From Modestobacter sp. VKM Ac-2985 (GTDB lineage Bacteria; Actinomycetota; Actinomycetes; Mycobacteriales; Geodermatophilaceae), in contig NZ_JAPVBI010000004.1 of NCBI RefSeq assembly GCF_026967925.1, positions 1 to 64,000 on the forward strand: a stretch of DNA of 64,000 nt, given 5' to 3'. Position 1 is the stretch's first letter; each line of letters starts with the position of its first letter. The notes under the pieces are model-generated. The model did not search any database, was not told the origin of the DNA, and saw only the letters and a list, made by a program, of their open reading frames with translations. A program made the translations under genes and the position numbers. This document shows positions 30,741 through 38,880 of the stretch, one piece after another.

Positions 30741-31919
30741 TCAGCTCGTGCCGGCCTTCTCCTGCTCGTACCGCTCGGTCATGGTGGCGACCGCCTGCAG
30801 CTGGGCCGCCGCGTAGTCCTCGCGCTTGCCGGTGGCGCGGGCCTTCGCGTCGAGCGTCTGCTGGGCGTGGGAGATCGTGCCGCCCTGGAAGTGCGGCATG
30901 ACGTGCTGGGCGATGAGCTCCCACGAGCGCTTGGTCGCCTCCGGGTCGGCCCACTCGTGGCCGAGCAGCAGCATGCAGCCGAAGCCGCCGGACTGGTCCC
31001 ACAGCCGCTGCACCTGGGCCCGGGCGTCCTCGACGGTGCCGATGGCCCCGATGCCGGCCTCGTTGATGAAGTCGATCATCTCCTTGGCGTCCCCGCCCTC
31101 GACGGCCATCTGCGGGAAGGCGGCGGTCTTCTGGAAGTAGCGGAACCACGTCTCGATGCCGAACTGGACGTCGCGGTAGGCCTGCTCACGGGTCTCGGCG
31201 ATGTGCATCAGCCCGACGAGCCGCCAGTCCTGCCGGGACGCCGTCTGCCCGTGCGCCGCGGCCCGCTCCTCCACGACGCTCCAGTGGTGGGCGAGGGCGT
31301 CGAACCCGTCCTTGGACAGGGTGGCGCCGATGGAGAGCAGCCCGATGCCGTGCCGGCCGGCCATCCGCGGCCCGGTGGGGGAGGCGACCGCGGCGACGGC
31401 GATGTCGAAGCACGGCTGGGTGTAGGGGCGCAGGTGCAGCCGGGCGTCGACCAGCTCGTGGGTCCGGGTCGTCGCCGTGACGGTCTCCCCGCGCAGCAGC
31501 CGCATGATGATGTCGAGGTCGACCTCCATCAGCTCACGGGTGTCGGTGGGGTTCAGCCCCAGCATCATCGAGTCGGTGGGCAGCGAGCCCGGCCCGCAGC
31601 CGAGCATCGCGCGGCCCCGGGTGAGGTGGTCGAGCAGCACCATCCGCTCGGCCACCCACAGCGGGTTGTGATAAGCGATCGAGGTCACGCCGGTGCCGAG
31701 CTTGATGCGCCGGGTGCGCTCGGCCGCCGCGGCGATGAAGATCTCCGGCGAGGCGATGATCTCGGTGCCCGCGGAGTGGTGCTCCCCGATCCACGCCTCG
31801 TCGTAGCCGCACCGGTCCAGGTGCTCGATCAGCTCCAGGTCGCGCTGGAGGGCCAGCGTCGGGTTCTCCCCAGCCGGGTGGAACGGGGCCAGGAACGTGC
31901 CGAACCGCATGCGGTCCAT
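30741..31919 (-). CDS. LLM class flavin-dependent oxidoreductase
   Basis: The 392-residue protein is a luciferase-like monooxygenase-family TIM barrel: MRFGTFLAPFHPAGENPTLA, the YDEAWIGEHHSAGTEIIASP motif with two His residues, IKLGTGVTSIAYHNP, and the RGRAMLGCGPGSLPTDSMML glycine-rich segment. FMN or F420 could be the cofactor; the substrate is unknown. ATG 31919 follows GAGGAGGATCCC, deciding it over an ATG at 31958. The gene runs against scpB (4-base gap between stops) and interrupts the usual scpB-rluB order, so it is probably an insertion relative to the mycobacterial arrangement. Confidence 0.9.
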   Translation of the reverse strand: MDRMRFGTFLAPFHPAGENPTLALQRDLELIEHLDRCGYDEAWIGEHHSAGTEIIASPEIFIAAAAERTRRIKLGTGVTSIAYHNPLWVAERMVLLDHLTRGRAMLGCGPGSLPTDSMMLGLNPTDTRELMEVDLDIIMRLLRGETVTATTRTHELVDARLHLRPYTQPCFDIAVAAVASPTGPRMAGRHGIGLLSIGATLSKDGFDALAHHWSVVEERAAAHGQTASRQDWRLVGLMHIAETREQAYRDVQFGIETWFRYFQKTAAFPQMAVEGGDAKEMIDFINEAGIGAIGTVEDARAQVQRLWDQSGGFGCMLLLGHEWADPEATKRSWELIAQHVMPHFQGGTISHAQQTLDAKARATGKREDYAAAQLQAVATMTERYEQEKAGTS

Positions 31920-32095
31920 GGGATCCTCCTCGACGGGCGCTGGCGTGAGCTGGCTCACATTGACCGGCAGTCTGCTGCCCGCCGGGGACGGTGTCGAGGG
32001 CCCGGGTGGTCACAGCCGGCCGGCTCGGACCCCCCGGCGTCTCGCCCGACCACACCTGGCGATCGGGGCCGCCCGGAGATGGGAGACTGGTGGGG

Positions 32096-32938
32096 ATGGA
32101 CACGACTGCAGACGACACGCCCACCACCTCCGGCGGCGAGGGCTGGTCCGAGGACATGGAGCTCGCCCCGGCGCACCCGCGGGACGCCGAGGCCACCGAG
32201 CCCGACGACGACGCCCCCGGCGAACGACTGCAGAAGGTCCTCGCCCGGGCCGGGGTCGGCTCCCGCCGGGTGTGCGAGGACATGATCGACCAGGGCCGGA
32301 TCTCGGTGGACGGCCAGGTCGTCCGGGTCCAGGGCAAGCGGGTCGACCCGGACACCGTCGTCATCGCCGTCGACGGCCGGCGGATCGACATCCGCAACGA
32401 CAAGGTCACCTACGCGATGAACAAGCCCTTCGGCGTCATCACGTCGATGAGCGACGACCGCGGGCGGCCCACCGTCGGCGACATGATGGGCGACCTGGCC
32501 ACCGGGCTGGTGCACGTCGGCCGGCTGGACCAGGACACCGAGGGCCTGCTGCTGCTCACCACCGACGGCGAGCTGGCCCACCGGCTGGCGCACCCCTCCT
32601 ACGAGGTGAAGAAGACCTACCTGGCGCAGGTCAGCGGCTCGGTGTCGCGGGACGTGACCCGCCGGCTGCGCAAGGGGGTGGAGCTGGAGGACGGCCCCGT
32701 CGTCGTCGACTCCTTCCAGGTCGTGGACACCCACGCCGGCCAGTCGGTGGTCGAGGTCGTGCTGCACGAGGGGCGCAAGCACGTCGTGCGCCGGCTGCTC
32801 GACGAGGTCGGGCTGCCGGTCAACCGGCTCACCCGCACCGCCATCGGGCCGATCGAGCTGGCCCGGATGCGCAGCGGCACGATCCGCAAGCTCACCCGCA
32901 CCGAGGTCGGCGCCCTGCACGAGCTCGTCGGCCTCTGA
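32096..32938 (+). CDS. RsuA/RluB family rRNA pseudouridine synthase
   Basis: The enzyme should isomerise a uridine of rRNA (23S in the RluB branch). The 280-residue protein has an acidic N-terminal tail of about 40 residues, an S4 domain (ERLQKVLARAGVGSRRVCED) and the catalytic motif HVGRLDQDTEGLLLLTTDG, in which the Asp after GRL is catalytic. HEGRKHVVRRLLDEVGLPV is the second family motif. It starts at ATG 32096, divergent from the LLM gene with a gap of 176 bases. In Actinomycetota it normally precedes cmk/der; here the xylan island follows. Confidence 0.92.
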   Translation: MDTTADDTPTTSGGEGWSEDMELAPAHPRDAEATEPDDDAPGERLQKVLARAGVGSRRVCEDMIDQGRISVDGQVVRVQGKRVDPDTVVIAVDGRRIDIRNDKVTYAMNKPFGVITSMSDDRGRPTVGDMMGDLATGLVHVGRLDQDTEGLLLLTTDGELAHRLAHPSYEVKKTYLAQVSGSVSRDVTRRLRKGVELEDGPVVVDSFQVVDTHAGQSVVEVVLHEGRKHVVRRLLDEVGLPVNRLTRTAIGPIELARMRSGTIRKLTRTEVGALHELVGL

Positions 32939-32984
32939 GGAAGGGCCCCTGCCCACAGATCCCTGCAGGAGGGCCGACCACACG

Positions 32985-33026
32985 CGACTGCGGCCGCCGA
33001 CCCACTCGGGTCGGCGGCCGCAGTCG
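32985..33026. terminator. 19-bp perfect hairpin between convergent genes
   Basis: The arms 32985-33003 and 33008-33026 are exact inverted repeats around the loop ACTC. It stands 46 bases after the pseudouridine synthase and 57 bases before the end of the convergent LacI gene, so it could stop transcription from both sides even without a T tract. It marks the left border of the xylan island. Confidence 0.75.
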
Positions 33027-33082
33027 TCACCGGCCGGACATCCGGGCAACGGTGACCTCCACCGGGGTGGATGCGGGCAGGC

Positions 33083-34183
33083 TCAGGGAGCCTGTCCGGG
33101 CGGTGCGGTGGACGAGCGCAGCACCAGCGAGGTGTCCAGTGTCCGGTCGAGGTCGTGGACGTCCTCGCCGGCGATCAGGGCGAGGAGCATCTCGGTGGCC
33201 TCCTGGCCCATCCGGCGGATCGGCTGCTGCACCGTGGTCAACGAGGGTTCGGCGAGCACGGACTCCGGGATGTTGTCGAAGCCGACGACCGACAGCTGAC
33301 CAGGCACGTCGATGCCGAGTTCCTGCGCGACCTCCAGCATCGCCAGCGCAGAGAGGTCGTTGGCGGCGAACACCGCGGTCGGTCGATCAGTGCCGGACAG
33401 CAGCTCGCGAGCCGCCACGCGCGAGAGGTCCGGCTCGAACCCGCCGGACCGCATGAGCGCCTGGTCGACGCGGAGCCCCGCGGCGGCCATCGCCTCGCGG
33501 TACCCCTGCTCGCGCTGCTGCGCGGACATCAGGTCCGAGCGACCGGTGATCATGCCGATCCGGGTGTGCCCGAGCTCGATCAGGTGCTCGACCCCGAGCC
33601 GCGCGCCCTGGAGGTTGTGCGCGGCCACGGCGGGCAGCGCCGACGGCCCGGCCTGCGGGTCGACCGCCACCACCGGACCGTCGGCCTGCACGTCGGTGAC
33701 CGTGGGCGTGACCAGCACGGCACCGTCGACCAGGGTCGCCATCAACCGGGTGAGCGACCGCCTCTCCCAGCCCTCACGGGCTTCCACGTGACCACCGGCG
33801 GAGTAGGCGATCAACTCGTAACCGGTGCCGTGGATGGCGTCGGCCACGCCCTTGAGCACCTCGGTGCTGAAGGGCTCGAAGTCCATGACGAGCACGCCGA
33901 TGACGTTGGTGCGACGGTTGCGCAGGCTGCGCGCGACGAGGCTCGCCTCGTAGCCGAGCCGGTCGATCACCCGGGTGACGTGGTCGACGGTCTCCGCCGA
34001 GACGCCGTACCGCCCGTTGATCACCTTGGACACCGTGGAGATCGAGACGCCGGCCTCCGCGGCGACCTGCTGCATCGTCACCCTGCCGCGCAACGGAGGC
34101 GTGGGGAGGCGCGTGCTCGAGCTCGTGTGCCCGCCCACGAGCAGGCCCGGGACGACCTCGTCCGGTGTCGAGTCGAGCTTCAC
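33083..34183 (-). CDS. LacI family regulator of the xylan cluster (1)
   Basis: The 366-residue protein has a LacI helix-turn-helix TMQQVAAEAGVSISTVSKVI with hinge helix DRLGYEASLVARSLR and a periplasmic-binding-protein-like effector domain (TNVIGVLVMDFEPFSTEVLK, GHTRIGMITGRSD, SVVGFDNIPESVLAEPSLTT). About 34 non-conserved residues precede the HTH, so a later start is possible. It is encoded after the two permeases on the same strand, separated by 43 bases, and so likely belongs to the transporter operon and controls it. Xylo-oligosaccharides or xylose are the probable inducers (inference). Confidence 0.9.
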   Translation of the reverse strand: MKLDSTPDEVVPGLLVGGHTSSSTRLPTPPLRGRVTMQQVAAEAGVSISTVSKVINGRYGVSAETVDHVTRVIDRLGYEASLVARSLRNRRTNVIGVLVMDFEPFSTEVLKGVADAIHGTGYELIAYSAGGHVEAREGWERRSLTRLMATLVDGAVLVTPTVTDVQADGPVVAVDPQAGPSALPAVAAHNLQGARLGVEHLIELGHTRIGMITGRSDLMSAQQREQGYREAMAAAGLRVDQALMRSGGFEPDLSRVAARELLSGTDRPTAVFAANDLSALAMLEVAQELGIDVPGQLSVVGFDNIPESVLAEPSLTTVQQPIRRMGQEATEMLLALIAGEDVHDLDRTLDTSLVLRSSTAPPGQAP

Positions 34184-34226
34184 CGACCACCCTCTCCTGG
34201 TCCGGGGTCGACACCGGGTGCCCGGC

Positions 34227-35063
34227 TCATCCCTTGACCGCGCCCTGGAGCCCGCTCACGATGCGCCCCTGCATCGCGAGGAACAGGATGAGCGCCGGGA
34301 TCATGGCGATGGTGGTGAACGCCAGCACCCCTGCGGTGTCGGCAGAGTACTGGGTCGAGAAGTCGGCCACGCCCAGCGGAAGGGTGCGCGTCTCGCCCCG
34401 CAGCAGGAGCAGCGGGAGGAGGTAGGCGTTCCAGGACGTGACGAAGGCCAGCACCCCGACCGTCACCAGTGCCGGCATCGACAGCGGGACCGCGATCCGC
34501 CAGAAGACGCCCACGCGGGTGGCGCCGTCGAGCATGGCCGCCTCCTCGAGCTCCTTGGGGAGCGCTGCCAGGAACGGCCGCAGGATCACGACCGTGACCG
34601 GCAGCGCGAACGCCGCCTGCGGCAGCGCGACGCCCCACCAGGTGTTGCCGAGCCCGAGGTCCTGCGTCACGAGGATGAACAGCGGGATGATCGCCACCGC
34701 GGCCGGGAAGAGCAGGCCCAGCACGAAGACCAGGAACAGCGGCTCCCGGAGCTTGAACTGGTAGCGCGCCAGGGGATAGGCGGCCATCACGCCGGCGAGC
34801 ACCGCCACCACCGTGGTGATGAGGGCGATCGCGGTCGAGTTGAGCGTGTACTGCCAGAAGGCCGGGTTGCTCAGGACGTTGGTGTAGTTGCTGAACACCC
34901 ACGGGTCGGGGAGTCCGGCGGGGTCGCTTGCCAGCTGGGCGTTGGAGCGGAAGCCGCCGAGGGCGCCGTAGACCACCGGCCCCAGCGTGACCGCCACGAC
35001 CAGCAGTGCCACCAGGTAGACCAACGGGCCGCCTCGCCCGTACGCGGTCGCTCGCCGTGCCAT
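34227..35063 (-). CDS. Sugar ABC transporter permease, MalG type
   Basis: The 278-residue protein has six membrane helices and the EAA loop KELEEAAMLDGATRVGVFWR with following IAVPLSMPAL, which docks on the ATPase. It ends with RIVSGLQGAVKG, the usual MalG-family C-terminus. It forms the inner-membrane channel with the MalF-type protein encoded just upstream (37-base gap). No ATPase gene is next to it; the MsmK/UgpC-like ATPase at 48.0-49.1 kb is the likely energy source. Confidence 0.92.
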   Translation of the reverse strand: MARRATAYGRGGPLVYLVALLVVAVTLGPVVYGALGGFRSNAQLASDPAGLPDPWVFSNYTNVLSNPAFWQYTLNSTAIALITTVVAVLAGVMAAYPLARYQFKLREPLFLVFVLGLLFPAAVAIIPLFILVTQDLGLGNTWWGVALPQAAFALPVTVVILRPFLAALPKELEEAAMLDGATRVGVFWRIAVPLSMPALVTVGVLAFVTSWNAYLLPLLLLRGETRTLPLGVADFSTQYSADTAGVLAFTTIAMIPALILFLAMQGRIVSGLQGAVKG

Positions 35064-35100
35064 CAGTGCTGTCCTCCTCTTGGTCCCTGCTGCACCCGGG

Positions 35101-36084
35101 TCACGCGTCGGCCTTCGTGTCGCGGCGCAGCACCAGGAACTGGTAGGCCAGCGCCATGACGAAGCCGATCAGGAAGAGCACGACGGATGCCGCACCCGCG
35201 ATCCCGTAGTTGCTGCGCTGGGTGCCCATGCTGATCAGGTAGGTGACCATCGTGGTCGTGGCGTTCGCCGGGCCACCGCCGGTGAGGATCCAGACCATGT
35301 CGAACAGCTGCAGCGAGCCGATCATCGACAGGAAGACCCAGGTGCGGATGGTCGGCGCGAGGAGCGGGACGGCGATCCGGCGCTGGACCTGCCACCACGA
35401 GGCACCGTCCAGTTGCGCGGCCTCGTGCAGTTCGTCGGGGACGCCCTGCAGACCGGCGAGGAAGAGCAGCACGGCCAGGCCGAGGTACTTCCACGTCAGG
35501 ACGACGAAGACGGTGGCCAGCGCGAGGTCGGGGGTGCCCAGGAACCCCTGCTCGGGGACCGGGATGCCGACCGACGACAGCGCCTGCTCGAGGATCCCGG
35601 AGCGGGGCTGCAGCAGCTGGAACCACACGACGCCGGCGATGACCTCGGCCAACACGTAGGGGACGAAGACGATCGTCCGCAGCAGCCCTCGCCCCTTGAT
35701 GCGGCGGTTGAGCAGCAGCGCGAGCGCCAGGCCCAGCGGCAGCTGCACCGCGATCGACGCGAAGACGATGATGAAGTTGTGCATGACCGCGTCGGTGAAC
35801 ACGTCGTCGCGCAGCACGCGCAGGTAGTTCGCCAGGCCGACGAAGTCGTCCATCGGGCCGAAGCCCTGCCAGCTGTAGAGCGACATCCGGGCCGCGGAGA
35901 AGACCGGGTAGAGGACGAAGACGGCCATCAACGCCAGGGCCGGCGTCACGAACAGGAGGATCTCGAGGCGCTGCCGACGGAGCCCGCTCCGGCGACGGCC
36001 GGTCACCCGGGGGGCGTCTGCGCCGCCCCGGGTGACCGCTGCGCCGGGGGACGTCGCCGGCGGCGCAGCGGTCACTTCGGTCAT
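35101..36084 (-). CDS. Sugar ABC transporter permease, MalF type
   Basis: The 327-residue protein has a cytoplasmic N-terminal stretch of about 40 residues, six membrane helices, and the EAA loop DELHEAAQLDGASWWQVQRR with IAVPLLAPTI. It is the second half of the channel with the MalG-type protein. It starts only 7 bases after the binding-protein stop, so the order binding protein-MalF-MalG-LacI forms one minus-strand operon. Substrate assignment (xylo-oligosaccharides) rests on the neighbouring xylanolytic genes. Confidence 0.92.
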   Translation of the reverse strand: MTEVTAAPPATSPGAAVTRGGADAPRVTGRRRSGLRRQRLEILLFVTPALALMAVFVLYPVFSAARMSLYSWQGFGPMDDFVGLANYLRVLRDDVFTDAVMHNFIIVFASIAVQLPLGLALALLLNRRIKGRGLLRTIVFVPYVLAEVIAGVVWFQLLQPRSGILEQALSSVGIPVPEQGFLGTPDLALATVFVVLTWKYLGLAVLLFLAGLQGVPDELHEAAQLDGASWWQVQRRIAVPLLAPTIRTWVFLSMIGSLQLFDMVWILTGGGPANATTTMVTYLISMGTQRSNYGIAGAASVVLFLIGFVMALAYQFLVLRRDTKADA

Positions 36085-36091
36085 CGGTGGA

Positions 36092-37387
36092 TCACTTCTC
36101 CAGTTCGGCGGCCTGCATGGTCGCGTCCACGATGTCCTCCGGCGTCGCCTGGTCGGCGAACATGAGGGCGATCGAGTCGTTCATCGCGCCACCGATCGAC
36201 GCCCCGAAGGCGGTGTCGAAGTAGAGCTGGATGTACGGGGACGCGTCGCGGACCTCGAGCAGCTGGGCGAGCGCCGGGTCGGAGACGGCGTCCGTGGCCG
36301 CCGGGTTGGTCGGGAGACCCATGTCGTTCTCCGCGAACCCGATCTGGACCTCGTCGGAGAGGAGGTACTCGACGAGGTCGACCGACCCCTCAGCAGCGCC
36401 GGTCGAGACGGCCCATGCGTCACCACCGCCGAGCTGTGCCGTGGGGTCGCCCGCGCCGCCCTCGATGGCCGGGAAGGCGAACCACCCGGTGTTCTCGCCG
36501 AGGCCCTCGCCGTCCTCGGTCAGGCCCTGCATCACGCCGGGCTCCCAGTGGCCGGCCAGCTCCATCGCGACCTGGTCGGTGGCGAGCAGACCGGAGGCCG
36601 AGGTGGCCCCCTCCTGCGCCGGGGTCGTGAGGAAGCCGGGGTTGAACGGCTCGGTGGCCAGCAGCTCCTGCAGCACCTCGCCGGCCTCCACGAAGCACTC
36701 GTCGGTGAAGTCGAGGCTGGTGACCGCGTCCTCGAGGACCTCCTGGCCACAGGCGCGCAGCGCCGTGTAGTACCAGTAGTGGGCGGCGGGCCACTTGTCG
36801 CCCGCGCCGACCGAGAGGGGCGTGATGCCCGCGGCCTTCAGCTGCTCGATGGCGGCGTAGAGGTCCTCCATCGTCTCCGGGGCCTCGGTGATGCCGGCCT
36901 GCTCGAAGAGCTCGGTGTTGTACCAGAAGCCGACGACGCCGACGGAGAACGGCAGCGCGTAGGTCTGGCCGTCGGCCTGCCACCCGGACACGTTGCCGCC
37001 GAGCTTCTCGATGGTGTCGGGGACCTCGTCGGAGAGGTCGGTGACCAGTCCGGCCTCCACGTGGTCGGCGAGCTCGCCGCCGCCGCGCTCCATGTACACG
37101 TCCGGCAGATCACCGCTCTGGAAGGCGGCCGCCAGTCGGTCGACCATGTCCTCGTGGGCCATGGCCTCGACCTCGACCTCGACCCCCGGGTTGGCCGCCT
37201 CGAAGTCCGCGGCCACCTGCTCGTAGAAGCCCCGGCCGGGCTCGTTGTTGGAGTTGTGCCACCAGGTGATCGTGTTGTCGTCACCCCCGGCTGCACTGGA
37301 TTCCTCGCCGCCACCACAGGCAGTGGCCGTCAGCAGCACCGCGCTGCCGCACAGGACCGAGAGAGCTGTTCGCCCCGAACGCCGCAT
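36092..37387 (-). CDS. Extracellular sugar-binding lipoprotein of the ABC importer
   Basis: The 431-residue family 1 solute-binding protein begins with a lipoprotein signal (MRRSGRTALSVLCGS, lipobox TATAC with Cys24) followed by a Gly/Ser/Glu linker. The mature part opens with DNTITWWHNSNNEPGRGFYE and has PFSVGVVGFWYNTELFEQAG and AFPAIEGGAG, normal for MalE-like proteins of oligosaccharide importers. Tethered to the outer face of the membrane, it would capture xylo-oligosaccharides. ATG 37387 has AAGGAG at about 9 bases. The open frame runs on to 38878 but that part is a shadow of the xylanase gene. Confidence 0.93.
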   Translation of the reverse strand: MRRSGRTALSVLCGSAVLLTATACGGGEESSAAGGDDNTITWWHNSNNEPGRGFYEQVAADFEAANPGVEVEVEAMAHEDMVDRLAAAFQSGDLPDVYMERGGGELADHVEAGLVTDLSDEVPDTIEKLGGNVSGWQADGQTYALPFSVGVVGFWYNTELFEQAGITEAPETMEDLYAAIEQLKAAGITPLSVGAGDKWPAAHYWYYTALRACGQEVLEDAVTSLDFTDECFVEAGEVLQELLATEPFNPGFLTTPAQEGATSASGLLATDQVAMELAGHWEPGVMQGLTEDGEGLGENTGWFAFPAIEGGAGDPTAQLGGGDAWAVSTGAAEGSVDLVEYLLSDEVQIGFAENDMGLPTNPAATDAVSDPALAQLLEVRDASPYIQLYFDTAFGASIGGAMNDSIALMFADQATPEDIVDATMQAAELEK

Positions 37388-37462
37388 GTCTGACTCCTTC
37401 GTCACTTCGCACGCCGTCGTGGCGTGCAACACGTTTCCGAAGGTCGCAGCGAACACTTGCGT

Positions 37463-37468
37463 TGTCAA
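37463..37468 (-). promoter_or_regulatory. Consensus -35 element for the transporter operon
   Basis: TTGACA on the minus strand (37468-37463) lies 76 bases before the binding-protein start. The hexamer 17 bases downstream, GACCTT, is a poor -10, so this is a partial promoter call. It touches the palindrome 37468-37479, consistent with repression at this point. Confidence 0.45.
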
Positions 37469-37489
37469 TCGATGTCGATAACGATTTCG
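37468..37489. promoter_or_regulatory. Operator-like palindrome and CGATNN direct repeats between divergent xylan genes
   Basis: ATCGA-TG-TCGAT (37468-37479) is a perfect inverted repeat. CGAT recurs with 6-base spacing at 37470, 37476 and 37482, followed by CG at 37488. The site sits between the importer and xylanase starts, where a LacI protein would control both directions. Confidence 0.55.
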
Positions 37490-37492
37490 CAC

Positions 37493-38764
37493 ATGACCTC
37501 CGACACTGCCGTCACCGCGGTCCGCTCGATGGACGCCACCCTCACGGTCCGGCGGGCGGACGGTTCGCCCTGTGCCGACACCGAGGTGCTGGTCGAGCAG
37601 GTCCGGCACGAGTTCGCGTTCGGCAACATCGGGTTCGACTTCGTCGGCCTGGCCAACCAGGAGCAGGGGGTGGGCCGGGAGAACGTGTTCGGCGGCGCCG
37701 ATCCAGCCGCCGCCGGACGGCTCGAGGAGCTGTTCCTCGACGTCTTCAACACCGCGACGCTGCCCTTCTACTGGGCCGGCTTCGAACCCGCGGAGGGCCG
37801 GCCGGACACCGCGCGGCTGCAGGCTGCGGCCCGGTGGTTCCGCGACCGGGGCGTGGCGGTCAAGGGCCACCCGCTGGTCTGGCACACGCTGGCCCCGGAC
37901 TGGCTGCGGGAGCACACCGACGCCGAGGTCGAGGAGATCGTGCGCGCACGGGTACGGCGGGAGGTCAGCTCCTTCGCCGGCCTGGTCGACACCTGGGACG
38001 CGATCAACGAGGTCGTGATCATGCCGGTGTTCGCCAACGAGGAGCAGCAGAACGCGATCACGCGGCTGTGCCGCCGGATCGGACGGATCCCCACCATCCG
38101 GCTCGCGTTCGAGGAGGCGCACGGGGCGGACCCCGCCACGACGCTGGTCCTCAACGACTTCAACCTGGGCACGGCCTACGAGTGCCTGGTCGAGGGGGTC
38201 CTGGAAGCCGGGGTGCGGGTGGACGCGATCGGCCTGCAGAGCCACATGCACCAGGGCTACTGGGGCGAGGAGCGGACGCAGGAGGTCTGCGACCGGTTCG
38301 CCCGTTACGGGCTGCCGCTGCACTGGACCGAGACCACCCTGGTCTCCGGCGACCTCATGCCGCCCGAGATCGTCGACCTCAACGACCACCAGGTCGACGC
38401 ATGGCCCTCCACGCCGGCCGGCGAGGAGCGGCAGGCCGACGACGTCGTCCGCCACTACCGGACGCTGCTGGCGCACCCGGCGGTGCAGGCCGTGACCTAC
38501 TGGGGGATCACCGATCGGGGCGCCTGGCTGGGCGCGCCGGCGGGCCTGGTGCGCGCCGACGGCACACCGAAGCCGGCCTACGACGCCCTCCGCAGTCTGG
38601 TCAAGCAGGACTGGTGGCTCGCCCCGACCCGGCTGCGGACCGACGGCGAGGGCCGGGTGGCCGTGCGCGGCTGGGCCGGCGAGTACTCGGTCTCGGCGGC
38701 GGGCGGCACGGCCTCCTGGCAGCTGCGGCCTGACGCGCCGACGCCCGTGGTCACCCTCCCCTGA
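37493..38764 (+). CDS. GH10 endo-1,4-beta-xylanase, intracellular type
   Basis: The 423-residue enzyme has the GH10 barrel signatures FNTATLPFYWAGFEPAEG, GHPLVWH, the acid/base Glu173 in WDAINE and the nucleophile Glu280 in LHWTETT. No signal peptide is present: the first 15 residues are MTSDTAVTAVRSMDA and run into a small beta region. It should therefore cut short xylo-oligosaccharides after import rather than polymeric xylan. No Shine-Dalgarno precedes ATG 37493. A TTGCGT (37457-37462) and TAACGA (37479-37484) pair with a 16-base spacer would place the transcript start at about the ATG, so leaderless translation is possible. ATG 37472 lies inside the operator and is less likely. Confidence 0.92.
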   Translation: MTSDTAVTAVRSMDATLTVRRADGSPCADTEVLVEQVRHEFAFGNIGFDFVGLANQEQGVGRENVFGGADPAAAGRLEELFLDVFNTATLPFYWAGFEPAEGRPDTARLQAAARWFRDRGVAVKGHPLVWHTLAPDWLREHTDAEVEEIVRARVRREVSSFAGLVDTWDAINEVVIMPVFANEEQQNAITRLCRRIGRIPTIRLAFEEAHGADPATTLVLNDFNLGTAYECLVEGVLEAGVRVDAIGLQSHMHQGYWGEERTQEVCDRFARYGLPLHWTETTLVSGDLMPPEIVDLNDHQVDAWPSTPAGEERQADDVVRHYRTLLAHPAVQAVTYWGITDRGAWLGAPAGLVRADGTPKPAYDALRSLVKQDWWLAPTRLRTDGEGRVAVRGWAGEYSVSAAGGTASWQLRPDAPTPVVTLP

Positions 38765-38880
38765 CCGCACAGACCTCGGGGCCGGGGCAGGATGGAGCAC
38801 CTGCCGCAGCCGTCCCCGGCACAGGCGGCTCCTCGGATCGCCGCACCAGCACACACGACACAGGACGGACTCTCGCAAGC

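Noticed and set aside
33071..34237. A 388-codon plus-strand frame opposite the LacI gene
   Set aside because: The minus strand encodes a complete LacI protein with HTH and effector domain. The plus frame has only His/Gln/Arg/Gly-rich text typical of antisense shadows.
36092..38878. A 928-codon minus frame extending the binding protein
   Set aside because: The lipoprotein signal peptide and a good ribosome site fix the start at 37387. The extension is antisense to the GH10 gene.
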